From Streptococcus suis (GTDB taxonomy: Bacteria; Bacillota; Bacilli; Lactobacillales; Streptococcaceae): 64,000 nucleotides of DNA. Under the pieces are notes generated by a model, which worked only from the letters and a program-made list of their open reading frames with translations, made no database searches and had not been told where the DNA came from. Within the stretch, counting starts at the first letter, position 1. Every line of letters starts with the position of its first letter. The stretch is taken from the NCBI RefSeq assembly GCF_016743335.1, contig NZ_WCJE01000002.1, positions 91,164 through 155,163 of the forward strand, written 5' to 3'. A program made the position numbers and the translations under genes. Shown here piece after piece: positions 25,100-33,616 of the stretch.

Positions 25100-27544
25100 T
25101 TATTCTGTCGTTTCAGTCGCTACTTTGAAAAAATCTTTGTATTTCAAAAGGTAGCCTTTTCCTGTAGATAGGTCATATTGGACCAGTTTGAGTTCTTCTG
25201 CAACTTTCGCATCCCGCTCAGCCTGTCCTACTCGGTCCTTATGAAGTACTTCTGTCAAGAGGGCATAGTAAGGACTGACCTTGTTGTTGGTCGTCTCCAG
25301 CATCAGTGCATTCATGTCGCTAGAATTGACCAAATCATAATGGTAGTCTTCCGTTTCAAAATTACTCCACACGAAATAATCTGTCTTATATTGCAGACTT
25401 GGATCGGTCACAAAGGCTGACTCTGGATACAAACCTGGTAGGTGGTCACCGTAAAAAACAACTGTCACTTTCTTATCCAAGGTCTTAAGCTGATCCAGAA
25501 AATCTCTGGTTGCCTGATCCGTAAAGGATAGAAGACGAACATAGCTGGTCAAATTTTCATTTTCCTCAGCCGTGAAGCCCTCACCCGATGCTGTAATACT
25601 TGCAGGCTCAGCTGAGTTCCACTGCACATGGTTCTGCATGGTAATAGCCGACACAAAGCTGGTATCAGCAGAACGTACCTGATCCAAAATCAAGTCATAG
25701 GTCTTCTTGTCACTGACAAAATTCCCCTGATAATCCTCAGCCGTCACAGTAAGAGGATACTTGGCACTATTGAGAGTGTAGAATTGCTCAATCCCCAGCT
25801 GCTTATAGATAGAATTTCGGTTGTAACTGGTATCGTAGTAAGGATGGATGGCGATACGATTATCTGCTGGATAGAGGTCGCTGATACTTGGCAACTTCTT
25901 CATATTTGGTGCTACATCCAAATAGACTGACGAAATAGAAGAATTATAATTGTAAAATGGCAAACCACTATAAACCTGAAACTCGATATTAGCCGTACCA
26001 CCACCATAGTGGTCACTCTTCATCAAGCCACTGGTAGTCTGACTCATGATGTACTCAATATTTGGAAGGACATTCTGGCTAAGGGTCACACCCGGAATCC
26101 GACGCGGGTCAGCCAAACTCTCACTAAGAATGTAGATAACTGTCTGGTCAGTCAGTTGACCTGTCCGTTCTGCATTGATTTCCTCAGCCAAGGCGGTGTA
26201 CTTCTTCACAATAGCCTTCATGGTCTTCTCAGAGTAATTCTCAGGCATTTCCATACTGGTCTTACTGAGTTGCTGCAACCAGAGGAATGAAAGAGTGCGA
26301 TAACGAGCCACAAAAGCATAGCCCTTCCAGTCTACGTTCCGCCAGTTATTGACCTGAGAAAGAATAGGAATCCAACCAGCAATCTTGTGGTCTTTTTCAT
26401 TGCGAATTGCCCAGCCCATTCCTAAAATCAAGGATACGATAACTGAAATTCCTGCCAGCCTTTTCCAGATAGAAGCGACAATCCTTCCTTGGAAGTAGTT
26501 CTTATGAATTTTCCGATAAAGAAAGAACAGAATCACTAAAAAGAATAGTGATATGAGTACAACACGCAGACTGATAAAGCTGAGAATCATCCCCATATTA
26601 CCAATCCATTTGAAATCATTTGGGGTCAATGGCTCCGAACGATAACGGAATTTTAGGAAATTGGCCGCTATCAAGGTCACATTTAAACCAGCAATGACAG
26701 CAACCGATAGGATTTGACGGTTGATAACTAGGCTAATGATGACATTGAGAAAAAAGAGGCAGGCAATTTGAAAGACAATAGCACCCGGAAAGAGATGGCG
26801 TGTGAAATAAGAACCAGTCGCTCCAGCCATTGAAGCCTGATAACCGATATGCGACAACATAGCCATAGCCAGGCTAATAAAGAGCATACTGTGAACGTTG
26901 GTCCGATTGGCCTTAAACTCTACAAATGCCTTATGAAGATAGCGGAGAAATATATAGGTCCCTATAAAATGAATAGGTGCAAACAATGGTGTCTGGCTAA
27001 AGAATTCTACATAAGAACCTTTCTCAACCAAACTCTCATAATGGCTATCTTTCCAATAAGAGATAGCTAGAGGGCTGAGAGAAAGCAAACTGGTCAAGAG
27101 CAAATAGCCATCTGGTACCAAGTGATTGGCTGACCACTGGCTTAATTTTTCTCGAATTCCCGTCTTCTTCCGCCATAAAAATGCCAACAATACGGGAAGA
27201 GCCAACATCAATAGAAGCTCAAATTGAAAGAGATTATTCCGAAAAATATTCCAGGGTTGATATTTCTTGGCATTGAGCCGATAGACTAGATTGACAAGAT
27301 ACAGAAAGCCTAGAAAATAGCCGACATACTTGGCAAAGCTCTTAGTCTTGATAAACTGTTCGTACTTATCCAGCAGGACCAGGATATAAAAAGTAAAAAT
27401 AAGATAGGCAAGTAAGGGCAGGGGGACAAACCAGAGCGGAAAAGATACACCGCTTAACAAAAGGGCCCGCCCCATCGCCAGCAAAACGGTCATAATCATA
27501 ACCAGAATAAATTGCTTGCTTGCCTTTGGATTGATTTGTTTCAT
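25100..27544 (-). CDS. LtaS/GacH-like sulfatase-fold phosphoglycerol transferase
   Basis: An 814-residue membrane protein. The N-terminal ~410 residues hold about ten hydrophobic helices. The extracellular C-terminal half is a sulfatase-fold domain with the metal and catalytic residues of the LtaS family: Glu in ILSESLADP near 475, Thr in HYGGGTANIEF near 515, and DH in FYGDHLPGLY near 705. Enzymes of this fold transfer glycerol phosphate from phosphatidylglycerol to teichoic acids or wall polysaccharide. The length and many helices look more like GacH than five-helix LtaS. It follows the GT-C-like gene by 12 bases. Confidence 0.8.
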   Translation of the reverse strand: MKQINPKASKQFILVMIMTVLLAMGRALLLSGVSFPLWFVPLPLLAYLIFTFYILVLLDKYEQFIKTKSFAKYVGYFLGFLYLVNLVYRLNAKKYQPWNIFRNNLFQFELLLMLALPVLLAFLWRKKTGIREKLSQWSANHLVPDGYLLLTSLLSLSPLAISYWKDSHYESLVEKGSYVEFFSQTPLFAPIHFIGTYIFLRYLHKAFVEFKANRTNVHSMLFISLAMAMLSHIGYQASMAGATGSYFTRHLFPGAIVFQIACLFFLNVIISLVINRQILSVAVIAGLNVTLIAANFLKFRYRSEPLTPNDFKWIGNMGMILSFISLRVVLISLFFLVILFFLYRKIHKNYFQGRIVASIWKRLAGISVIVSLILGMGWAIRNEKDHKIAGWIPILSQVNNWRNVDWKGYAFVARYRTLSFLWLQQLSKTSMEMPENYSEKTMKAIVKKYTALAEEINAERTGQLTDQTVIYILSESLADPRRIPGVTLSQNVLPNIEYIMSQTTSGLMKSDHYGGGTANIEFQVYSGLPFYNYNSSISSVYLDVAPNMKKLPSISDLYPADNRIAIHPYYDTSYNRNSIYKQLGIEQFYTLNSAKYPLTVTAEDYQGNFVSDKKTYDLILDQVRSADTSFVSAITMQNHVQWNSAEPASITASGEGFTAEENENLTSYVRLLSFTDQATRDFLDQLKTLDKKVTVVFYGDHLPGLYPESAFVTDPSLQYKTDYFVWSNFETEDYHYDLVNSSDMNALMLETTNNKVSPYYALLTEVLHKDRVGQAERDAKVAEELKLVQYDLSTGKGYLLKYKDFFKVATETTE

Positions 27545-27556
27545 AACATTTCTCTC

Positions 27557-29287
27557 TTAGGAAAGGTTTGATTTTCGGTAAATAAAGCCGTAGTACATCG
27601 ACCAGATTAGCCATCCAGTCAAGCTAATCACGATAACAGGCAGTAACCACCACTGTTGCTTGTAGGATAGGACAAGGGTATTCTGCCCTTTTTTGCTGGT
27701 AACCGTTGGTACTCCAATAGTGGAAAGAATCATATCTTCTCTATCTAAAACGGTATCATTCAAAATAAGCTGACTGTCTTGGTAAACAATAACTGGTACC
27801 GCAGTTTCTTCTGCTTCTGACGCCGTCCAAGTCACCACCAGCTGATCGCCGTCAACTTCTTTGATAAACTCTTGATTTGGTAAAATCACTTGGTCACGAT
27901 AGGTAAAATAGGTATTGTCCGACTCTTCATTGGTCAGATGTCCCGTCTTCTCTGATAGATCTGGTACATAGTCAGGTGTGGATTTCTGAGCAATGTGGAT
28001 AAATTCACCCAAGTCTTTAGAATGAAATGAAGCCTGTAACTCTTCCGTCGTCCCGTACAAGGTCGTATGAATTCGTTTTTGTAGGAAGGTATCGCTATAG
28101 TAATGTCCTTTGATTTCCTTATAACTCTGATTCCAGAGGAAAACAACCGAAACAAGCAAAGAAATAACAGTCAAACCTGAAAAGATTTTCTGCATTTTTT
28201 CTGACAAGCCTGAAACCTGTACCCCCACAACTGCCAACAACAAGGCATTGGCATATAGGAAGAAGCGGAAAGGAAATTGGATCAACTCAACTAAATCGAT
28301 CCCCTTGCCAGCTACTAATTGCCAAGGGAAGAGGTTGGTTGACAAAATCAAAAATACTGCGTAGGTAAGAGCAAGACCAGCCAGAACCAGCGATTGTTTC
28401 TTCCAATTTTTCACTACAAAATAGAGATAGATTCCAAAGAAAATTGGCAATGGATAGGGATAGTAGAGAAAGGCTGTTTTGAGCCATGTTACGGTATTGA
28501 GGACAAATTTCTTGTTAACAAATGGTGGTACCAAAGTGTTGGTCGCGTTGATATAAATAAGCGGCAACCAGATATTGATGGTCAGAAGCAAAAAAATTCC
28601 TACCGATAGAGCTACTTGCCCAATAATCTTCATTTTTTGGTCTGATTTCCACCAACCAATAAGGAAGAGTACACCATAGGCAATGACCAAGAACAAGGTC
28701 GATAGCATATGAACCTGCAACATGAGTCCTACCGCTCCTGCCATGAGGAATATCGGTACTTTTTTAGTCTGTAGGAAACGGACTGCAGGGATTAAACAAA
28801 GCGGAAAGAGAGCCACTCCCCAGCTGGTAAATCCTTGGGTCGCCCACCAATACTGAATGGAGTAGGTCGTCACAAAGAAGAGGGACAAGAGAACGGAGTG
28901 AACATACTTGACCTTGACCTCGCGCATGAGCAGGTAGAGGGAGGTGGCACTCAGAGTACCCAAGAGAAGATTGGATAAAATCTGATAGCGGAACCAGGTC
29001 CCACTCAAGAGTACCAAGGCTCCCTGTAGATAGGCAAAATAAGGCCCATAGAGAGCATTGACAATCCGTCCTGACTGCTGATAGCCATACAAACTGATAA
29101 TATAGGAGAAATTGCCCTCCTTCATCTGCATAGCCGCATCATAGAAACGATTGTAGTGGAAAATCAAGTCCGCACCTGTCACCATCCCCTTAGTTAGCAA
29201 GTGGGGAACCAATAATAATAAAGAAAAGCCCACAAATAGGCCTAGGGCTACTAAATGGGGATGCTTTTTCAGCATAGTTTTTAACAT
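27557..29287 (-). CDS. Multi-pass membrane protein, GT-C/YfhO-like
   Basis: A 576-residue polytopic protein with about 12 hydrophobic helices and a ~140-residue extracytoplasmic segment before the last helix. An early loop has GADLIFHYNRFYD, with acidic and His residues where GT-C glycosyltransferases carry catalytic residues. I therefore suspect transfer of a lipid-linked sugar to a surface polymer, but no substrate can be read. ATG 29287 with AAGG upstream is preferred; a longer frame from TTG 29368 runs through a terminator hairpin. It is the first gene of an operon with the LtaS/GacH-like enzyme. Confidence 0.7.
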   Translation of the reverse strand: MLKTMLKKHPHLVALGLFVGFSLLLLVPHLLTKGMVTGADLIFHYNRFYDAAMQMKEGNFSYIISLYGYQQSGRIVNALYGPYFAYLQGALVLLSGTWFRYQILSNLLLGTLSATSLYLLMREVKVKYVHSVLLSLFFVTTYSIQYWWATQGFTSWGVALFPLCLIPAVRFLQTKKVPIFLMAGAVGLMLQVHMLSTLFLVIAYGVLFLIGWWKSDQKMKIIGQVALSVGIFLLLTINIWLPLIYINATNTLVPPFVNKKFVLNTVTWLKTAFLYYPYPLPIFFGIYLYFVVKNWKKQSLVLAGLALTYAVFLILSTNLFPWQLVAGKGIDLVELIQFPFRFFLYANALLLAVVGVQVSGLSEKMQKIFSGLTVISLLVSVVFLWNQSYKEIKGHYYSDTFLQKRIHTTLYGTTEELQASFHSKDLGEFIHIAQKSTPDYVPDLSEKTGHLTNEESDNTYFTYRDQVILPNQEFIKEVDGDQLVVTWTASEAEETAVPVIVYQDSQLILNDTVLDREDMILSTIGVPTVTSKKGQNTLVLSYKQQWWLLPVIVISLTGWLIWSMYYGFIYRKSNLS

Positions 29288-29301
29288 ATAGATACCTTCA
29301 T

Positions 29302-29413
29302 AAAAAAAGAGGGAAACCCTCTCTTGTTTTTGTAAATATTCTGCCAATTTGCAGACAATATTTTTCAAAAGTTAGTCACATTTCAGTATAGCAAGCTTTC
29401 CACCCACTGTCAA
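29302..29413 (-). promoter_or_regulatory. Consensus promoter and attenuator-like leader
   Basis: TTGACA (complement of 29408-29413), a 17-base spacer and TATACT (complement of 29385-29390) give a start near 29378. The leader contains a first stem-loop (29335-29362, arms AATATT..CTGC / GCAG..AATATT) and then AGAGGG-TTT-CCCTCT followed by seven Ts (29302-29322), a full intrinsic terminator ending 14 bases before the gene's ATG. Transcription must pass it to reach the envelope operon, so regulation by attenuation is likely. It does not match a riboswitch class I recognise. Confidence 0.7.
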
Positions 29414-29489
29414 CGAACAAGGCAAACAGAAAAACAATTTTCCATTAAAATAAATATTGATTGCAGATTTCTCCGCAATCAATACTTGC

Positions 29490-30362
29490 TTATAAACCGA
29501 CTTCCTGAAGGCTGTCAGACAACCGTGCGAAGTCAGTCATAGAAAGTGCTTCCCCACGGACACTGGCTTCCAGCTCTGCTATGCCAAGTGCCTGCGTCAG
29601 CTTGTCCTTGACCTCTTCGGACTTGCCGAAATGGTTGGTCAGGTTGTTCCACAGGGTCTTGCGGCGGTGAACAAAGCTGGCCTTGGACACCCGGAAGAAG
29701 AAATCTTCGTCCTTGACACTGACCAAGGGTTGCTCGCGACGGACCATTTTGAGAATGGCGGAGTCCACGTTTGGTGCGGGCACAAAGACGGTCCGAGGCA
29801 CGATAAAGGCCACCTTGGCAGTCATGTAGTACTGGACCGCAATGGACAGGCTGCCGTAAGCCTTGGTGTTTGGCTCGGCAGAAATGCGATCGGCCACCTC
29901 CCGCTGCATCATGACCACGAACTCGCTGAAGGGAATCTTGCTCTCAATCAGGTGCATGAGGATAGGGGTGGTGATGTAGTAGGGCAGGTTGGCCACGACC
30001 TTGATGGGCAGGTCAGGATTCTTGAAATTCTGAATCTGGGTCTGCAGATCGGTCTTCAGGATATCTTGATTGACCACGGTCACATTGTCAAAGCGACCCA
30101 GGGTGTCCGCCAAAATCGGAATCAGCCGGTCGTCAATCTCAAAAGCCATGACCTCAGCGGCATTCTCTGCCAAAAACTCGGTCAAAGCTCCGATTCCAGG
30201 ACCAATCTCAATAACATTGACATTCTGGTCAATCTCTGCCGTGTCCACAATCTTCTGTAAAATATTGGTATCGGTCAAAAAGTTCTGACCGAAAGATTTC
30301 TTAAAGGTAAACCCGTGGCGTTCCAGGACGGCACGAGTAACGTTTTTGTCTGCGATTCTCAT
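29490..30362 (-). CDS. rsmA: 16S rRNA dimethyladenosine transferase RsmA (KsgA)
   Basis: A 290-residue methyltransferase that dimethylates two adjacent adenosines in the 3' hairpin of 16S rRNA. SAM motif I is [14 protein letters not shown] near residue 50; the catalytic motif IV is [14 protein letters not shown] near 125. The C-terminal helical RNA-binding domain is complete. In many Firmicutes rsmA directly follows rnmV and tatD and precedes rsgA. Here it is separated from both by accessory cassettes. Confidence 0.96.
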   Translation of the reverse strand: MRIADKNVTRAVLERHGFTFKKSFGQNFLTDTNILQKIVDTAEIDQNVNVIEIGPGIGALTEFLAENAAEVMAFEIDDRLIPILADTLGRFDNVTVVNQDILKTDLQTQIQNFKNPDLPIKVVANLPYYITTPILMHLIESKIPFSEFVVMMQREVADRISAEPNTKAYGSLSIAVQYYMTAKVAFIVPRTVFVPAPNVDSAILKMVRREQPLVSVKDEDFFFRVSKASFVHRRKTLWNNLTNHFGKSEEVKDKLTQALGIAELEASVRGEALSMTDFARLSDSLQEVGL

Positions 30363-30380
30363 GTGTGTTCTTTCTTGTTT

Positions 30381-30911
30381 TTATTTCGCCATTTCACTTA
30401 ATCGTGAAACAACACTTAACTTTCTCATAGTGGCTGTAATGCCCAACTGTTTCTCTAAATAATTGGTATTTAGTTTTTTCTTTCGAGCATCTCTCGGAAG
30501 ATACATGTATAGACATCGACTTCCCAGACGCAACTCCTCATCGCCAAAGTCTTGGTGCAATAATTTGTTTAATTTTTCACCATTTATCTCATCATTGGTA
30601 AAGACCAAATGAACACGAGAAGGATCATAGCCCTCACCAAAAGAATTTTCCGCAACTGCTTGTGTTAACTCCATCTGATGTTTGACAATGATCGCTAACT
30701 CTGCACCTATTTTTTCTTTAATGGTTTGATGGATAAGCCGACTGAGTTGTTTATCTGATAAATCAGTTTCACAAACAACATTTCCACTTTGAATATAGGT
30801 TTGAACAGAAGTTAAACCAACTTCCGTCAAAATTTCCGCCAGATAGGACATCTTGGGAATTTTATTTTTACCAACAGGGGTAACACCTCGAAGGAGGGCA
30901 ATTTTTTTCAT
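30381..30911 (-). CDS. DUF1697 family protein
   Basis: A 176-residue soluble protein with the DUF1697 pattern: an opening IALLRGVTPVGKNKIPK (usually LLRGINVGGxxKxxM), QTYIQSGNVVCET near residue 38, and a C-terminal YLEKQLGITATMR-like ending. The family is widespread in bacteria with no assigned function. It lies upstream of rsmA in an inserted group of small accessory genes. Confidence 0.85.
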   Translation of the reverse strand: MKKIALLRGVTPVGKNKIPKMSYLAEILTEVGLTSVQTYIQSGNVVCETDLSDKQLSRLIHQTIKEKIGAELAIIVKHQMELTQAVAENSFGEGYDPSRVHLVFTNDEINGEKLNKLLHQDFGDEELRLGSRCLYMYLPRDARKKKLNTNYLEKQLGITATMRKLSVVSRLSEMAK

Positions 30912-30924
30912 TTGTTAATCCCCC

Positions 30925-31182
30925 TCACCCATAATAGTCCTTTAGCGACAGGATGCACAACCGATCGGATTCCACCATATAAATCAACCGATTCTCCGCA
31001 TCAATCCTTCTTGACCAGGCACCCTGATAATCATACTTCAAAGGTTCTGGCTTGGCAATACCTTCAAAAAGATGTCGTTGCATATCCTTGATAATCTTAT
31101 TGATTCTCTTCAGTGTTTTCTTATCCTGACCCTGCCAATAAAGATAGTCTTCCCAGGCGTCGTCTGTAAAATGAATTCCCAT
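30925..31182 (-). CDS. yoeB: YoeB-family toxin with altered C-terminus
   Basis: An 85-residue Txe/YoeB mRNA interferase homologue. Family features are WEDYLYWQGQDKKTLKRINK at the start, GIAKPEPLKYDYQGAWSRRI in the middle and ENRLIYMVESDR. The enzyme normally ends in a HY pair in which His is catalytic; here the tail is SLKDYYG, so that His is replaced by Tyr and one Gly is added. The toxin may be weakened or dead. It starts one base after the yefM stop, as in the usual pair. Confidence 0.88.
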   Translation of the reverse strand: MGIHFTDDAWEDYLYWQGQDKKTLKRINKIIKDMQRHLFEGIAKPEPLKYDYQGAWSRRIDAENRLIYMVESDRLCILSLKDYYG

Positions 31183-31183
31183 G

Positions 31184-31444
31184 TTAGTCTGCCTCTATCA
31201 GATTGCGTTCTTGGGTTTGTCCCGCTTTGACTTGAGCCATACCACGCAAAACTTTTTGAGACAGATAAGCGTTCCGAGCAACAGCAAGGGTTTCTTGTAA
31301 GCTATCCCACTCACTCTTTGACAGTACAACAATATCTTCCTCAGGATTTTTATTAACCACGACCAAAGGCTCAAACTCGTCATTGACCTTTTTCATGTAG
31401 TCCTTTAAGTGATTTCGAAAATGGGAATATACAATAGCTTCCAT
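31184..31444 (-). CDS. yefM: YefM-family antitoxin
   Basis: An 86-residue Phd/YefM protein. The N-terminal half (EAIVYSHFRNHLKDYMKKVN, then PLVVVNKNPEEDIVVLSKSEWDSLQET) is the DNA-binding dimer fold and the C-terminal helix neutralises YoeB. ATG 31444 with GAGGT nine bases upstream is used. It would also repress the operon promoter. The antitoxin looks complete even though its toxin partner has lost a key residue. Confidence 0.9.
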   Translation of the reverse strand: MEAIVYSHFRNHLKDYMKKVNDEFEPLVVVNKNPEEDIVVLSKSEWDSLQETLAVARNAYLSQKVLRGMAQVKAGQTQERNLIEAD

Positions 31445-31519
31445 AAGCAATACCTCTCATTATTTCTAGGCTTACTATAGCATAGAAAAAAAGAGTTGTC
31501 AAACTTATTGTACAACCCT

Positions 31520-31975
31520 TTAGCGATTCTCCACCTTCCACTCACCGTCTTCAAACCAGTAAAAATTCTCTGTCAGCTGTGGCTGTTCAAAGATTTCCAG
31601 CATGGTTTCAAAACCGTCTGCCAACGAAACATTCTTCAAATCCGCACGATCAATCCAGAAAACCTCGCCCTCATCTGAAGATTGGATAGAGCCTGAAAAA
31701 TGGCTAGTTTTATAGCAAAATACCAGATAGCGATAATGGTCAGTCAGATCCGTCCAGTTTTGAATGCCACAGAGTTCGAGATTGGATACCGTCAAGCCCG
31801 TTTCTTCTTTGACCTCGCGGACGACGGAGGAAACAATGCTCTCGCCACGTTCAACATGGCCCCCAGGAAAAGTCACACCTGGCCACTTTTCAGATTTCCT
31901 ATCCTGGACCAATACCTGCTGACCGTCTGTAATCATACACATATTGGTTAGGATGACTTGCTCTGTCCTACTCAT
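31520..31975 (-). CDS. NUDIX hydrolase, MutT/MutX-like
   Basis: A 151-residue enzyme with the NUDIX box GGHVERGESIVSSVVREVKEETG, given as landmarks at residues ~38-60 (G-x5-E-x7-REVKEETGL). The opening MCMITDGQQVLVQDRKSEKW resembles 8-oxo-dGTP diphosphatases of streptococci. It would hydrolyse oxidised or modified nucleotides. It sits between two toxin-antitoxin pairs, seven bases from the next stop, with no sign of decay. Confidence 0.85.
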   Translation of the reverse strand: MSRTEQVILTNMCMITDGQQVLVQDRKSEKWPGVTFPGGHVERGESIVSSVVREVKEETGLTVSNLELCGIQNWTDLTDHYRYLVFCYKTSHFSGSIQSSDEGEVFWIDRADLKNVSLADGFETMLEIFEQPQLTENFYWFEDGEWKVENR

Positions 31976-31981
31976 GCTCCC

Positions 31982-32311
31982 TCACTTCAACAACTTCACA
32001 TAATCACTCTTGGTCGCAAAAAGGTGACCCACTCGCACTTCATTTTCTACCACGCGATAGAGGGCGATGTAGTCTTTTCCAATGACATAGCCTCGGGTTA
32101 GATGAGGCGGGTCTATCTGTTTACCAAAACGGTTATCGGCGTTAAAGCCACGTTCAGGAAAAATTTGCAAACTCTCCAAAGCTTGGACAATCATCTCAAT
32201 TCGTCTTTTGGCAATTTCTTCTGAGAACTGTTCCGAGAAATAGGCGTAAATAACTGCCAATTCCTTCTCCACTGCTGGAGCAAGTATCACTGAATAAGAC
32301 TCAAATTCCAT
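31982..32311 (-). CDS. RelE/ParE-superfamily toxin
   Basis: A 109-residue protein of the RelE/ParE fold: YSVILAPAVEKELAVIYAYF at the start, QALESLQIFPERGF in the middle, IGKDYIALYRVVENEVRVGH near the end. ATG 32311 lies within the antitoxin's last codons (11-base overlap); the longer frame begins inside the antitoxin. It is a distant paralogue of the toxin at 19697 by layout and ending (both close with a short LLK tail). Confidence 0.85.
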   Translation of the reverse strand: MEFESYSVILAPAVEKELAVIYAYFSEQFSEEIAKRRIEMIVQALESLQIFPERGFNADNRFGKQIDPPHLTRGYVIGKDYIALYRVVENEVRVGHLFATKSDYVKLLK

Positions 32312-32588
32312 ACTTCTCTTTGACACTTTCTAGGCTGATCCCTTGACCTGCTTCGATCGCCTGCTGATTTTCCTGGATTTCCTTTTGAAGTTGTAAAAAC
32401 AACTCTTCTCTTTCCAACTCTTCTTCTGTCAGAATGGGCAACTCATTTTTTACAGCGATGTTTTGTAAAAAGAGGTTAAAACCAGCAGTCAAATCCAGCT
32501 GGTTCATAGCAAATATTTCCTTAGCTTTTTCTAAAAGTCTGGAATCAGTTTTGAAATTTACTTGGGCATCTTTTTTTATAGTTATCAA
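32301..32588 (-). CDS. RelB/DinJ-type antitoxin
   Basis: A 95-residue antitoxin. It has a ribbon-helix-helix (AQVNFKTDSRLLEKAKEIF, then DLTAGFNLFLQNI) and an acidic tail rich in Glu and Gln. The start is a TTG preceded by AGGAGG, so translation begins with a weak codon but a strong site. It overlaps its toxin. DinJ/RelB proteins bind the shared promoter as dimers. Confidence 0.85.
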   Translation of the reverse strand: MITIKKDAQVNFKTDSRLLEKAKEIFAMNQLDLTAGFNLFLQNIAVKNELPILTEEELEREELFLQLQKEIQENQQAIEAGQGISLESVKEKYGI

Positions 32589-32685
32589 TCTAGTCCACCT
32601 CCTAGTTTTCTATATTGTAACACGAATAGATATCAGTAGCAATCTTCAAAAAAGCAGAAATAGTAACATTTCCGCTCTAGATTCC

Positions 32686-33054
32686 CTATCTCCCCAAATC
32701 ATCAAAATAATAGAGATTCAAAAATTCTTCCTCAGTAACAGGACGTTCAAAATTGTAAAACCAGCGATAGACTTCCACGGCTGGTCCATCAAACTCTATC
32801 CTGTCGTCCATTTCTTGCACACCGGCAATATGAAACAAACGGCTCTGCTTCCAAATACCATCCGCATTGACATAGCCATCTTCAACTAAACCACGCAAAT
32901 AGTCTGCTAGTTTGTTCTTATCAACCTGCTCATCCTCCCAAACAAGGACATCAGCCGGCAGCAAGTAGGTCACTTCTTCATAAGATGAATGATTTTCATA
33001 AGAAGGTTCAAACTCGTTTTTTACCAAGCACTTAACAGCGTAGACCCTATCCAT
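32686..33054 (-). CDS. Uncharacterised acidic protein
   Basis: A 122-residue soluble, very acidic protein rich in Asp, Glu, Tyr and Val (DVLVWEDEQVDKNKLADYL, then FERPVTEEEFLNLYYF). There is no signal peptide or membrane segment and I recognise no family. It begins eight bases before the end of rnmV, so it is co-transcribed with tatD-rnmV; that coupling suggests it is expressed. It may be the first gene of the inserted cassette. Confidence 0.6.
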   Translation of the reverse strand: MDRVYAVKCLVKNEFEPSYENHSSYEEVTYLLPADVLVWEDEQVDKNKLADYLRGLVEDGYVNADGIWKQSRLFHIAGVQEMDDRIEFDGPAVEVYRWFYNFERPVTEEEFLNLYYFDDLGR

Positions 33055-33616
33055 GATAGCTCTCCATAGCCTCTTCCACTTCTGCCAAACTTATCCCAAA
33101 CAATTCCAATCGTTTGAGGAGTTGCTTGCCGTTGCAGTAGCCGATGCGGAGTTTTTCTCCCAGATACTCCCTCCGCCTGCGACTGTCTCCGCCCATAAGC
33201 AAGCCTAGGCGCATTAGGTCTGACTTGCTGATGTCAAAGTTATTTTCATCATCATAGTAGCCACGCACGCCTGCTAGGGCCTTTTCCAAGTCCTCAAAGC
33301 TGGCGTGCTCAATGCCCAAGGACCGCCCTTTTGTCTTGGACTTGGGGGCAGCCTCGTCCCGCTGTAAAAAAGCGTGTTTGACCGTGGGAATGGCCTGCAT
33401 AATGATCTTTCGAATCCGCTCCCCATTGTAGTCTGGGTCAGTAAAGACAATGACGCCCCGCAGGTTATGGAGTTTCTCGATGCGTTCCAAGTCATCGTCT
33501 GATATGGCAGAGCCTCTGGTTTCGTAGGTATCCACCTCATAAAACCGCTTCAAGTTTGCTGTATCGTCCTTGCCCTCGACAACGAGGACTTCTTGTATCT
33601 TAATTTTCTGAGTCAA
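33047..33616 (-). CDS. rnmV: Ribonuclease M5
   Basis: A 189-residue Toprim nuclease that matures 5S rRNA. The Toprim motifs are EVLVVEGKDDTANLKR near residue 7 (catalytic Glu) and VIVFTDPDYNGERIRK near 58 (Asp-x-Asp). A TTG at 33616 is the likely start: AAGGAG lies about 11 bases upstream and it gives the family's usual N-terminus. The ATG at 33637 has no clear site. It overlaps the end of tatD by 17 bases, the normal coupling. Confidence 0.92.
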   Translation of the reverse strand: MTQKIKIQEVLVVEGKDDTANLKRFYEVDTYETRGSAISDDDLERIEKLHNLRGVIVFTDPDYNGERIRKIIMQAIPTVKHAFLQRDEAAPKSKTKGRSLGIEHASFEDLEKALAGVRGYYDDENNFDISKSDLMRLGLLMGGDSRRRREYLGEKLRIGYCNGKQLLKRLELFGISLAEVEEAMESYHG

